Positions 52,583 through 61,457 of a DNA stretch of 64,000 nucleotides are shown piece after piece. The notes under the pieces are model-generated. The model was not told the DNA's origin and did not search any database. It saw only the letters and a program-made list of their open reading frames with translations. A program made the translations under genes and the position numbers. Source of the DNA: Autumnicola edwardsiae (GTDB taxonomy: Bacteria; Bacteroidota; Bacteroidia; Flavobacteriales; Flavobacteriaceae); assembly GCF_031846505.1 (NCBI RefSeq), contig NZ_JAVRHP010000001.1, positions 62,001 to 126,000 of the forward strand, read 5' to 3'. Each line of letters opens with the position of its first letter. The stretch's first letter is position 1.

Positions 52583-53551
52583 TTATTTTTTTTGATTTTC
52601 GCTGTTAAACATGTGGTTCACCCATTGTTTGCCCCAGTCGTTAAATTCTTCTTTACTCCACAAATTTGGAAAAAAAGAAATTTTTTGAAAGCCCGGTGGT
52701 AAAAACTTTTTCCAGTTTGTACCTCCCGTAGCAGCAATCGTTTCTTTCTCACTGTTAAGGTGACGATAAGCAGCACCTATGTGCATAAGCAACCAATTAA
52801 CATTCACACTTACGTCAAACCTGCGCAATGCACGAATCAGGTTTTTATTCTGCTTTTCGCTAAGCGGCAGCTGTTCATATTTATGGAACATTGTAGTATC
52901 TTTAACCTCTTTTGCAATCCTCATAAAGCGGGGCGTATATCTTTTTTCAAATTGCCTAAGGGTTAAAGTCTTTTCACCTGTTTTAAGGTCTATACCTCCT
53001 CTTTTCCAATAAACCTGCTCAAATAATTCTTGCAGAGAATTTTCTTCGGAAAAATTTTTTCTGGTATCATGGTGTACAAGGTGTTCAAGAGGAGTCGCAT
53101 AAATTTCTATCATCCTGAATTGAGCAGATTGGAATCCGCTTGCCGGTAATAAAGCCATACGAAACTTCAAAAACTGTTCTCTGTCCATCCCTTTAATCAT
53201 TACATCAAACGAATCTATAAGGATCCTGAAATAGCGATTTAATCTGTCCAGCTTTTCAATAAAAAAAGAAGCAGTTAAGTCCTCATTTTCTATAATCTGC
53301 TTTTGCTCATGGATAATGAGCTTAAAATATAATTCGGTAATTTGATGATATGTAATAAAGATTTTCTCATCAGGAAAATGGGTATTTGTCTTCTGAAGGC
53401 TTAATAAGGTATCCAGATTCACATAATCCCAGTACGACAAATACCTGTCATAAAGAAGTCCGTCCAAATAGGAACCCATATCCTGACCAGAATTCTTAAA
53501 CTTTTCCTCAAGTTTGGAAATACGTTCAGCTATTTCGGGTTTTATGCCCAT
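52583..53551 (-). CDS. kynA: Tryptophan 2,3-dioxygenase
   Basis: 322 aa. The TDO/IDO-type haem fold is recognisable: YWDYVNLDTLLSLQ, IFITYHQITELYFKLIIHEQ (active-site His/Tyr), QFRMIEIYATP, and NWLLMHIGAAYRHL with the proximal haem His, then GGTNWKKFLPPGF near the C-terminus. It opens the pyrrole ring of tryptophan to N-formylkynurenine. Bacteroidota versions are longer than the ~280-residue proteobacterial ones. It is placed next to tyrosine catabolism genes (hppD, hmgA), which supports a role in aromatic amino acid breakdown. Zero bp separates it from the DUF3108 gene. Confidence 0.92.
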   Translation of the reverse strand: MGIKPEIAERISKLEEKFKNSGQDMGSYLDGLLYDRYLSYWDYVNLDTLLSLQKTNTHFPDEKIFITYHQITELYFKLIIHEQKQIIENEDLTASFFIEKLDRLNRYFRILIDSFDVMIKGMDREQFLKFRMALLPASGFQSAQFRMIEIYATPLEHLVHHDTRKNFSEENSLQELFEQVYWKRGGIDLKTGEKTLTLRQFEKRYTPRFMRIAKEVKDTTMFHKYEQLPLSEKQNKNLIRALRRFDVSVNVNWLLMHIGAAYRHLNSEKETIAATGGTNWKKFLPPGFQKISFFPNLWSKEEFNDWGKQWVNHMFNSENQKK

Positions 53552-54331
53552 TTAATTCATAATTATATTAAAGGGATTCCTGAGTCCTTTATAAGCATCA
53601 AGATCGGCATCCAAAGAACCCACAGCAAGATCTGCTTCTATCTTTACAGGTATTTTATTTTTATCATCACTTACCCAAAAAGTAAGGCTTTCCTTTTCCT
53701 TAAACACCCTTCCCGCCATGACGAGCGGGCGAAACTTAAGGGTCGCGACCTTACCAAATTTGGTCTTAATTACCTCACGGCCAAGGAATTTCAGTTTGAA
53801 ATCCATATTCTCATCATCAATAAACAGGTTCAAATTCATTTCCTCTCCTGGCCTTAAATTGTCGCTGTTAATCTCGTTGCGAATATAATAAAATGCAGAT
53901 AACATATCATGAACATTTTCTTTTGTACTATAGGTATTGCTGCTATTATGCTTTTTATCATGAACCAGCGCTCTGTTCTCCCTATGATCAAAATACACTT
54001 CAAGATTTTTAGTATGTCCCCCTTCATCAATTTTCCTAATAAACCTATAAGGTTTTCCATCCTTTTTATCAATAAATGTCTGATAATTATCGTCTACCTT
54101 AAAAAACCAACTCAAAGGTGCCGTGGATTTCCCAATACCCTCAATATGATAAACCGGCCTTCCATCTAAGACCGTTTCGTCTACCTCTAGCGTAGCGAAA
54201 CTTGCAGTAAAGAGTCCATAGTGAATGCGGAATTTTAGCCATTCGCCTTTTTGAAATGCCTCTTGAGAATTTCCCCGGAAGGGAGAAAAGCCAAGAAAAA
54301 AGAGGAGTGCAACTGCAATAATTCTTTTCAT
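53552..54331 (-). CDS. Exported DUF3108 family protein
   Basis: 259 aa with a signal peptide (about 1-22, ending GNSQ). The mature protein is beta-rich and follows the DUF3108 pattern: GEWLKFRIHYGLFTASFATLE, YHIEGIGKSTAPLSWFFKVDDNY, then DMLSAFYYIRNE, LNLFIDDENMDF and the late SLTFWVSDDKNKIPVKIE. Related to LolA/DUF3108 lipid-handling folds, but no function is proven. First gene of the operon with tryptophan dioxygenase, M23 and pgi. The gap before it holds the hppD terminator. Confidence 0.85.
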   Translation of the reverse strand: MKRIIAVALLFFLGFSPFRGNSQEAFQKGEWLKFRIHYGLFTASFATLEVDETVLDGRPVYHIEGIGKSTAPLSWFFKVDDNYQTFIDKKDGKPYRFIRKIDEGGHTKNLEVYFDHRENRALVHDKKHNSSNTYSTKENVHDMLSAFYYIRNEINSDNLRPGEEMNLNLFIDDENMDFKLKFLGREVIKTKFGKVATLKFRPLVMAGRVFKEKESLTFWVSDDKNKIPVKIEADLAVGSLDADLDAYKGLRNPFNIIMN

Positions 54332-54417
54332 AATAGTTTTCTTTTTTTCCGAAGAACGGGGCTGATTTGTAAGTTTAAGAAAATATTTACAATTACTATT
54401 CCAAATGTATTAAAACC

Positions 54418-54450
54418 AAAAGCCCCGTCAAATTAAATGACGGGGCTTTT
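54418..54450 (-). terminator. Terminator after hppD
   Basis: Perfect 13-bp stem AAAAGCCCCGTCA / TGACGGGGCTTTT with a 7-nt loop; it is bidirectional in sequence, and functionally fits hppD, whose stop is about 180 bp upstream on the minus strand. Confidence 0.85.
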
Positions 54451-54631
54451 TGTCTTAATAAACCAACTAACTTAAATTATGAAAACACTTCTTGTAATGA
54501 CTCCAAAAAATGCGGGCGCAAAAATCCTTATTTTCTAATTTCAGAACAACAATAAAACAGACTTTAACCAAAAAGATTATAGCTATTCAAAAAACAAGGT
54601 TTATTTCTTAGAGATCAGCAGTTTTTTACAT

Positions 54632-55774
54632 TTAATTTAATGTTCCACGTAAATCCTGTTCCCTTTCTATAGCCTCAAAAAGAGCTTTAAAATTCCCCTT
54701 TCCAAAGGACTGGGCTCCTTTCCTCTGGATAATTTCGAAAAACATTGTTGGACGGTCCAAAACTGGTTTAGTGAAAATCTGAAGCAGATACCCTTCGTCG
54801 TCCCGGTCTATAAGCACCCCTAACTCTTTAAGAGGCTCTAAATCTTCATCTATTTTCCCGACCCTTTCCAGAACCGTTTCGTAATAAGTTGCGGGAACAT
54901 GAAGAAATTCCACTCCGTTGTTCCGTAAAAGCGTAACAGTTTCTATAATATTGTCTGTTGCAAGAGCAATATGCTGTACTCCTGCACCATTGTAAAAGTC
55001 AATATATTCTTCAATTTGTGATTTTTTCTTTCCTTTAGCCGGTTCGTTAATGGGAAATTTTATCCTGCCATTACCGTTGCTCATAACTTTACTCATTAAA
55101 GCAGTATAATCTGTAGAAATATCTTTGTCGTCAAAGGAAACCAGTTGGGCAAATCCCATTACCTTTGCATAAAATTCACACCATTTATTCATTTCGTTCC
55201 AGCCAACATTTCCCACCATGTGATCTATATATTTAAGACCAGTTTCTTTAGATTTTGCCAGAGGCGCATAATGCCTATATCCCGGCAGAAAAGGGCCGGA
55301 ATAGTTTTTCCTTTCTATAAAAAGATGAATGGTTTCTCCATAGGTATGAATTCCTGAAATAACAACAGATCCATGCTCATCCTGCATCACGTAAGGTTCC
55401 CTGTAGGATTTAGCTCCTCTTTTTGTAGTTTCTTCATAGCTCTTCCTGGCATCGTCCACCCATAGTGCTACCATCTTTACACCGTCTCCATGTTTATCTA
55501 TATGCGCATTAATTTCACCTTTTGGCTGTAAGGGAGAAGTTAATACGAGCCTTATTTTTCCTTGCTGAAGAACATACGAAACGCTGTCCTTTTTTCCGGT
55601 TTCCAATCCTGAATATGCTAAAGGCTGAAATCCCCATGCATGCTGATAATAATAAGCGGACTGCTTTGCATTCCCCACATACAACTCCACGAATTCTGTT
55701 CCCAGGATAGGCAGGAAATCTTCTGCTTCCGGTACTTCCTTTTTTAAATTTAAAGATGTCTTATCTGTAGCCAT
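54632..55774 (-). CDS. hppD: 4-hydroxyphenylpyruvate dioxygenase
   Basis: 380 aa from ATG at 55774 (a TTG three codons upstream is less likely). Two vicinal-oxygen-chelate domains. The C-terminal one has the iron ligands: His in YIDHMVGNV, His in VQHIALATDNI and Glu in TMFFEIIQRKG. It converts 4-hydroxyphenylpyruvate to homogentisate, the substrate of the enzyme encoded just upstream (hmgA, 66 bp away on the same strand). The pair forms the core of tyrosine catabolism. The Bacteroidota-type C-terminus (GKGNFKALFEAIEREQDLRG) is intact. Confidence 0.95.
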   Translation of the reverse strand: MATDKTSLNLKKEVPEAEDFLPILGTEFVELYVGNAKQSAYYYQHAWGFQPLAYSGLETGKKDSVSYVLQQGKIRLVLTSPLQPKGEINAHIDKHGDGVKMVALWVDDARKSYEETTKRGAKSYREPYVMQDEHGSVVISGIHTYGETIHLFIERKNYSGPFLPGYRHYAPLAKSKETGLKYIDHMVGNVGWNEMNKWCEFYAKVMGFAQLVSFDDKDISTDYTALMSKVMSNGNGRIKFPINEPAKGKKKSQIEEYIDFYNGAGVQHIALATDNIIETVTLLRNNGVEFLHVPATYYETVLERVGKIDEDLEPLKELGVLIDRDDEGYLLQIFTKPVLDRPTMFFEIIQRKGAQSFGKGNFKALFEAIEREQDLRGTLN

Positions 55775-55840
55775 TCCATTCAATTTTATAGATTTTAATA
55801 CTTCCTTTAAAATTCTTAAGATTTGAAAAAGTTCTTCTGC

Positions 55841-57007
55841 TTAATGATTCTCTTCCAACCATGATTTGTAATAGGTTTCATCTGCAATTTCCATAGCCTC
55901 TTCAGTAATCATAAGGGGCTTAAAAGTGTCCACCATAACCGCTAATTCTTCAGTTTCTATTTGCCCTATACTCCTTTCTACCGCTCCCGGGTGTGGCCCG
56001 TGCGGAATTCCCGCAGGATGAAGAGAAATATGTCCTGCCTCAATATCATTACGGCTCATAAAATCACCATCTACGTAATAAAGAACCTCATCACTATCTA
56101 TATTACTATGGCTGTAAGGCGCCGGAATGCTCTGCGGGTGATAATCGTATTTTCGCGGACAAAAACTGCAAACCACAAAAGCGTCCGTTTCAAAAGTCTG
56201 ATGTACCGGTGGTGGCTGATGAATTCTTCCGGTTATCGGCTCAAAATCGTGAATTGAAAATGCGTAAGGATAGTTATAGCCGTCGTAACCCACTACATCA
56301 AAAGGATGGGTGGCGTAAACAGCATCAAAAATCTCTCCCTGCTTTTTTATTTTAATTAGAAATTCTCCTGCTTCATCATTGGTTTCAAGCTCGTAAGGTC
56401 TGCGCAAATCCCTCTCACAAAATGGAGATTGTTCCAGTAATTGCCCAAACCAGTTTCGGTATTTTTTTGGGGTATAAATCGGGCGGCGGGATTCGACAAT
56501 AAATAAGCGGTTATTCTCATCATCAAAATCCAGCTTATAGATGGTGCCCCTGGGAATTAACAAATAATCTCCATATTTAAAATCCAGATTTCCGAGATGA
56601 GTTCTAAGCTTCCCACTACCTTTATGGATGAAGAGCAGCTCATCTGCATCAGAATTTTTATAGAAATAATCTTTTGTGGAAGCCTGCGGGGAAGCAAGTG
56701 CAATATTCACATCGCTATTGGTCAACACAATTCTCCTGCTTTCGAGATAATCTGGCGCAGGCACCACGTTAAAACCTTTAAATTTATAGGACTTTAAATT
56801 ATTTGCTACCGCTATTTTAGGTTTTACACTATAGCCGGCGCTCATTTCCTTTACCTGTGTGGGCCTGTGCTCATGGTAAGAATTAGAATACATTCCATCA
56901 AAACCTATGGTACCAAATAATTGTTCATAATAAAGGCTACCATCCGGCTTCTTAAAAACCGTATGTCTTTTATGAGGTATTTTCCCAAGCTGATGATAAA
57001 AAGGCAT
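55841..57007 (-). CDS. hmgA: Homogentisate 1,2-dioxygenase
   Basis: 388 aa, the shorter bacterial form of the cupin-type enzyme. The iron-binding region is visible: HSNIDSDEVLYYVDGDFMSR (Glu ligand) and HPAGIPHGPHPGAVE (His ligands), with HPFDVVGYDGYNYPYAFSIHDF earlier. It opens the homogentisate ring to maleylacetoacetate. Upstream of hppD in the same orientation. The enzymes after this step (maleylacetoacetate isomerase, fumarylacetoacetase) are not in the window. No clean TAnnTTTG was found in its 5' region. Confidence 0.95.
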   Translation of the reverse strand: MPFYHQLGKIPHKRHTVFKKPDGSLYYEQLFGTIGFDGMYSNSYHEHRPTQVKEMSAGYSVKPKIAVANNLKSYKFKGFNVVPAPDYLESRRIVLTNSDVNIALASPQASTKDYFYKNSDADELLFIHKGSGKLRTHLGNLDFKYGDYLLIPRGTIYKLDFDDENNRLFIVESRRPIYTPKKYRNWFGQLLEQSPFCERDLRRPYELETNDEAGEFLIKIKKQGEIFDAVYATHPFDVVGYDGYNYPYAFSIHDFEPITGRIHQPPPVHQTFETDAFVVCSFCPRKYDYHPQSIPAPYSHSNIDSDEVLYYVDGDFMSRNDIEAGHISLHPAGIPHGPHPGAVERSIGQIETEELAVMVDTFKPLMITEEAMEIADETYYKSWLEENH

Positions 57008-57322
57008 AATTCTGAAGATTTAAAGGAGATTCCGCAGAAATAAATGTAAAATAACGCATTTTTTAAAGCTGAAATTCCGATTAAACCAAATATCGCTATT
57101 ATCTGCTAAAATATTCTTAAAACAAGGCTAAATATAGTAGCTTCTTCGGAATTTTTCTTTGCCTGATCCACCTTCAAACAAGTTGTTTACAAAATCCTTC
57201 GGAACAACCTGTGCCCGCAAAAGCCATTGCCTTAAAATGGCAATTTTCGACCTTATATCTTTTCAATGCTTCAGCAGAAATCTTCGAAGCGAATAAAAAT
57301 ATTTTAGATAAAAAAACTAACC
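57008..57322. other. 315-bp intergenic region between the hmgA start and the patatin-barrel stop
   Basis: Contains the hmgA 5' region and, at 57234-57254, the second copy of the 21-bp repeat found at 25678. In translation the minus strand around it reads RYKVENCHFKAM, similar to QKVENCHFQGI at copy 1, but neither frame looks like a gene. No terminator is obvious for the patatin gene. Confidence 0.6.
57234..57254. repeat. 21-bp repeat, copy 2
   Basis: Identical over 21 bp to 25678-25698 and in the same orientation. Confidence 0.7.
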
Positions 57323-59542
57323 TTAGAACCAAAAGCCTAAACTAAAGAACCAATGACTCTCCTTGATTTCGGGCGAATAGGTATACTTCACTTCCAGGGG
57401 GCCAAGGAAAGTTTCCAGTCCATAACCAAGTGCGTAGCCGGTATAATCTGGCATGGAAAGCCAGTTTCCGGTAGAGTATAACTTGTTCTCCACGTTGGCA
57501 ATGTTTACACTGGCGATTAGGTGATTTTTACGAAATATTTCATAATCGAGGTCAAGTAAAGCTTTGATATAGCTGTCTCCCGACAGACTTATAAAATCAT
57601 AACCATAAAAAGGAATAAAATTATTAATTGGGTAATTCCCGTAACCCCCCAAAAAGAAATCGAGCGTGTTTATGTTGTCATTTCCAATCTTGAATCCCGT
57701 TTCTGCAGAAATACGGGTAGTAAATTTTTTAAAAGGTGTGGCAGCGTAACCTACTTTTCCCTTTGCAATAGAAAATTCAGCAAAATCGTTGTTTGAAGAA
57801 AACAGGTAAACATGGAAATCACCGTCAAAATAGATTCCCTGGCTCGGGAAATATTTATTGTCGTACGAATCAAACTTTAAATAACCAAAAGCACTGTAAT
57901 AATTATTATCCTCAAATACAGAGTTTCCGCTTTCGCCATTTTCATTCTGAAAAACTTCAGAAGTAATATCCAAATATTTATGCTCGGCACCCATCCCAAA
58001 AGAAAATACCTGCTGAAAAAGTGTCTCCACATAAAACTGATTAGTGATATCGCGGTAATCTACACCAATGTTTGCCACCCCAATATTTCTCAAATCCCCG
58101 TTTTGGTTGGCAAAATCAAAAGAAATGTCTTTTTTAAAGTTATTATATCGTGATTTAAGCCCTATACTCCAGTAATAACCCTTATCTATATAATAATCGA
58201 AGTAATACCTGAAATAATCCCCAACAACCACATCTATAGAAGTCACATCATTGGTAAAAAGCAAGCTTTTGCGGGTAAAATTCAGCAAGACTCCGCTTTC
58301 ATAAAGTTCATCGTAATGCAGTGCCAGCCGGAGAAAAGACTTATTCTCGCTTTCCTCGATGTCCATGTTTAACGTATATTCCTGCCCCCCTTCATCTGGA
58401 ATAAGATTATAGCTGATTTTATTAAAATTTCCGGTAGCCGATAAATTATTTACTCCTACGTTAAGATCTTCGAACGTCAACTTCCTTTCAGCACCAAGTT
58501 TCAGTTTTCCTAAAATATAGGACTGCGGATAGCTATTGTTACCATTAATTTCAAGATTAGTTACATAAATGCTGTCTTGCCCTTGCTTCTTTAATTCTCT
58601 CTTAAAATCTTTTTGCCTTGCCGCAAGTTGTTCCAAATGCCCATATTTCTCCTTTGCAGCGACCCTTCCGGAGTCGATAATAGCTTCGCCCTCACTAAAG
58701 GATATTACAGAGAACCTCGAAATATCAGGATTAATGTAAATATCGGTCTGCGGGATCTTATCCTTCATCTCGCTAATCGTCCTGAAATTGCCAATCTGTG
58801 TTAAAATATCAAGCACACTTCTAAGCTTATCCTTATCTATAAGACTATCCTGTACATCTATCCCAATCACAATTTCTGCTCCTCTCCGCTTTAACTCTTC
58901 TACAGGATAATTGTTCGCCACACCGCCATCTGTAAGCAGGCGCCCATCGATTTTCACCGGACTAAATATTGAAGGAATTGCACCACTGGCCGATACCGCT
59001 TTAGCAAGAGACCCACTATCCAAAATCACCTCTTCCCCGGTTTCAATATCTGCAGCAATACAAAAGAACGGAATGGGAAGCTTGCTAAAATCATTGATGT
59101 TGTTTACATGCATCGTTAAACGTGACATGAGATTGTAGATATTCTGACCCTTGGAAAGCCCTGACGGGAGACCAATCCTAAAATTATCAAAAGGAAGACT
59201 TATCGCGTATTTCTCTGTATCTTCTTTTTCGTAAAAGGTTTTTGCGCTTCGCGGAAGGTCATCCTGGATTAGAATATTGAAATTTGTCTCATGAAAGATA
59301 GAATCCAGATCGTGCGCGGTATAACCCGAAGCATATAAACCTCCAATTATAGCGCCCATGCTACTCCCGCCAATAAAATCTATGCGCACACCGGCTTCTT
59401 CAATAACCTTTAAGGCGCCAATATGGGCAAGACCTTTCGCTCCACCACCACTTAAAACCAGGCCAACCTTAGGATCATCTTTTTGCTGGGACAATCCCGT
59501 AAAACTTAGCAAACACAAAAAAATGATCAGTATATTTTTCAT
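57323..59542 (-). CDS. Patatin-like phospholipase fused to POTRA and outer-membrane beta-barrel (PlpD-like)
   Basis: 739 aa. Signal peptide about 1-19 (GLSQQ). The patatin domain (about 26-300) has the oxyanion loop SGGGAKG (31-37), the nucleophile in GSSMG (S61) and the dyad Asp in TDGG (D205). A POTRA-like segment follows (about 320-390; VTNLEINGNNSYPQSYILGKL) and then a BamA/TpsB-type 16-strand barrel ending SLGFWF. The layout is that of type Vd secretion proteins, where the barrel carries the lipase, but many Bacteroidota members retain it. The ATG lies directly (0 bp) after the uvrC stop, so the two are co-transcribed. Confidence 0.92.
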   Translation of the reverse strand: MKNILIIFLCLLSFTGLSQQKDDPKVGLVLSGGGAKGLAHIGALKVIEEAGVRIDFIGGSSMGAIIGGLYASGYTAHDLDSIFHETNFNILIQDDLPRSAKTFYEKEDTEKYAISLPFDNFRIGLPSGLSKGQNIYNLMSRLTMHVNNINDFSKLPIPFFCIAADIETGEEVILDSGSLAKAVSASGAIPSIFSPVKIDGRLLTDGGVANNYPVEELKRRGAEIVIGIDVQDSLIDKDKLRSVLDILTQIGNFRTISEMKDKIPQTDIYINPDISRFSVISFSEGEAIIDSGRVAAKEKYGHLEQLAARQKDFKRELKKQGQDSIYVTNLEINGNNSYPQSYILGKLKLGAERKLTFEDLNVGVNNLSATGNFNKISYNLIPDEGGQEYTLNMDIEESENKSFLRLALHYDELYESGVLLNFTRKSLLFTNDVTSIDVVVGDYFRYYFDYYIDKGYYWSIGLKSRYNNFKKDISFDFANQNGDLRNIGVANIGVDYRDITNQFYVETLFQQVFSFGMGAEHKYLDITSEVFQNENGESGNSVFEDNNYYSAFGYLKFDSYDNKYFPSQGIYFDGDFHVYLFSSNNDFAEFSIAKGKVGYAATPFKKFTTRISAETGFKIGNDNINTLDFFLGGYGNYPINNFIPFYGYDFISLSGDSYIKALLDLDYEIFRKNHLIASVNIANVENKLYSTGNWLSMPDYTGYALGYGLETFLGPLEVKYTYSPEIKESHWFFSLGFWF

Positions 59543-61336
59543 TTATTCCTTATGATAATGCTCATATAGCGTCCTGGCTTTAGAAGCTCCTATAACTTCG
59601 CTCAAATTTTCCAGCGAAGCCTCTTTTATTCTCTTTACAGATCTAAATTGTTTCAATAACTCAATAACTGTTTTTTCTCCAATTCCCGTAATAGATTCCA
59701 ACTCTGTATTTAACGCAACTTTACTCCTTTTGTTACGATGAAAAGTAATTCCGAACCTATGCGCCTCGTTTCTTAACTGCTGAATGATTTTTAAAGTCTC
59801 CGATTTTTTATCCAGGTAAAGCGGAATATTATCATCTGGATAGAAAATCTCTTCCAGCCGTTTCGCTATGCCGATAATTGCAATTTTACCACGTAGTCCC
59901 AGAGTCTCCAAAGCTTTAACTCCGGACGATAATTGCCCTTTTCCACCATCCACTATAATTAACTGCGGAAGTTCTTCGCCTTCATTTAGAAGCCTTCTAT
60001 ACCTTCTAAAAACCACTTCTTCCATAGAAGCAAAGTCATTTGGACCTTCCACGGTCTTAATATTGAACTTTCTATAGTCTTTTTTGCTCGGTTTTCCGTT
60101 TTTAAAGACTACACAGGCAGCTACGGGATTAGTTCCCTGGATATTTGAGTTGTCAAAACACTCTATATGCCGCGGTTCTTCATTTAAACGTAAATCCTCC
60201 TTCATTTGTGCCATTACACGCTTCACATGCCGGTCGGGATCTACAATTTTCATCTGTTTAAACCGCTCCTGTCGGTAATATTTGGCATTTCTGAGAGATA
60301 GCTCTACAATCTTCTTCTTATCGCCCAACTGCGGAACGGTGACTTTTACATCTTCCGCAAATTCAATTTTAAAGGGAAGATAAATTTCTTTTGAATTTGA
60401 ATTGAAGCGCTGCCTTATCTCGGTAATTGCCAATTCCAGCAGTTCCTGGTCACTTTCGTCCAGCTTTTTCTTCATTTCAATAGTATGCGACCTGATAATA
60501 GCGCCATGGGAAATCTGAAGGAAATTTACATAGCCATAACCTTCGTCACTGGTGATGGAAAAAACATCTACATTGTTGATCCTGGGATTCACCACCGTAG
60601 ACTTCGACTGGTAATTCTCAAGTACATTAATTTTTTCTTTGATTCGCTGGGCATCTTCAAATTCCATATTTTCAGCATGCACTTTCATCTGATTTCTAAA
60701 TTGCTGGAGGGAATCTTTAAAATTTCCTTTTACGATCTGCCTTATGGCTTCAATATTCCCGTTGTAATCTTCTTCTGCCTGTTTTGCTTCACAAGGACCT
60801 TCACAATTTCCCAGATGATACTCAAGGCACACCTTATATTTGCCATTTTCGATCTTATCTTCAGCCAAATCATAATTACAGGTCCTGAGTTTGTACAAGC
60901 CTTTAATAAGGTCCAGAAGTGTATTTACAGTTTTAAAACTGGTGAAGGGCCCGTAGTATTCGCTACCATCTTTAATTAGCCTGCGTGTTGGGAAAACCCT
61001 GGGAAATCGTTCATTTTTAATACAAATCCAGGGATAGGTTTTATCATCCTTTAGCATCACATTAAACCGCGGCTGATGCTTTTTAATAAGGTTATTTTCA
61101 AGCAGCAGCGCATCGGTTTCCGAAGCAACCACAATATGCTTGATTTCCTTAATCTTCTTCACCATTACGCCTATCCTGTGAGAGTCGTGACGTTTGGTAA
61201 AGTAGGAAGTGACCCTTTTTTTAAGGTTTTTCGCCTTCCCCACATACAGGATTTTCCCGTTCTTATCGTAATACTGGTACACCCCGGGACTGTCGGGCAG
61301 AGTTTGCAGTTGTACTTCCAATGCAGGCTTTTCCAT
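59543..61336 (-). CDS. uvrC: Excinuclease ABC subunit C
   Basis: 597 aa. GIY-YIG nuclease at the N-terminus (PGVYQYYDKNGKILYVGKAKN), cysteine-containing stretch near CNYDLAEDKIENGKYKVCLEYHLGNC in the family's position, a UVR motif (MEFEDAQRIKEKINVLE), the RNase-H-like C-terminal nuclease (IECFDNSNIQG, IIVDGGKGQL) and a terminal helix-hairpin-helix pair (LESITGIGEKTVIELLKQF). It makes both incisions in nucleotide excision repair. First gene of the uvrC-patatin unit. Confidence 0.96.
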   Translation of the reverse strand: MEKPALEVQLQTLPDSPGVYQYYDKNGKILYVGKAKNLKKRVTSYFTKRHDSHRIGVMVKKIKEIKHIVVASETDALLLENNLIKKHQPRFNVMLKDDKTYPWICIKNERFPRVFPTRRLIKDGSEYYGPFTSFKTVNTLLDLIKGLYKLRTCNYDLAEDKIENGKYKVCLEYHLGNCEGPCEAKQAEEDYNGNIEAIRQIVKGNFKDSLQQFRNQMKVHAENMEFEDAQRIKEKINVLENYQSKSTVVNPRINNVDVFSITSDEGYGYVNFLQISHGAIIRSHTIEMKKKLDESDQELLELAITEIRQRFNSNSKEIYLPFKIEFAEDVKVTVPQLGDKKKIVELSLRNAKYYRQERFKQMKIVDPDRHVKRVMAQMKEDLRLNEEPRHIECFDNSNIQGTNPVAACVVFKNGKPSKKDYRKFNIKTVEGPNDFASMEEVVFRRYRRLLNEGEELPQLIIVDGGKGQLSSGVKALETLGLRGKIAIIGIAKRLEEIFYPDDNIPLYLDKKSETLKIIQQLRNEAHRFGITFHRNKRSKVALNTELESITGIGEKTVIELLKQFRSVKRIKEASLENLSEVIGASKARTLYEHYHKE

Positions 61337-61395
61337 TACTTCAAAGATAAAATTTATTGCGCTTAATGCCGCCGTGAATTTTAAAATTTAAAACA

Positions 61396-61434
61396 GAAAA
61401 ACCACCGGTTTGCAGCTACTACCGATGGTTTTTC
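61396..61434 (-). terminator. Terminator after the GMC oxidoreductase gene
   Basis: 14-bp stem AGAAAAACCA.CGGT / ACCG.TGGTTTTTCT with one mismatch and an 11-nt loop, 24 bp after the stop. Confidence 0.8.
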
Positions 61435-61457
61435 TCTTAATAAATCGTCCTTTCAGC

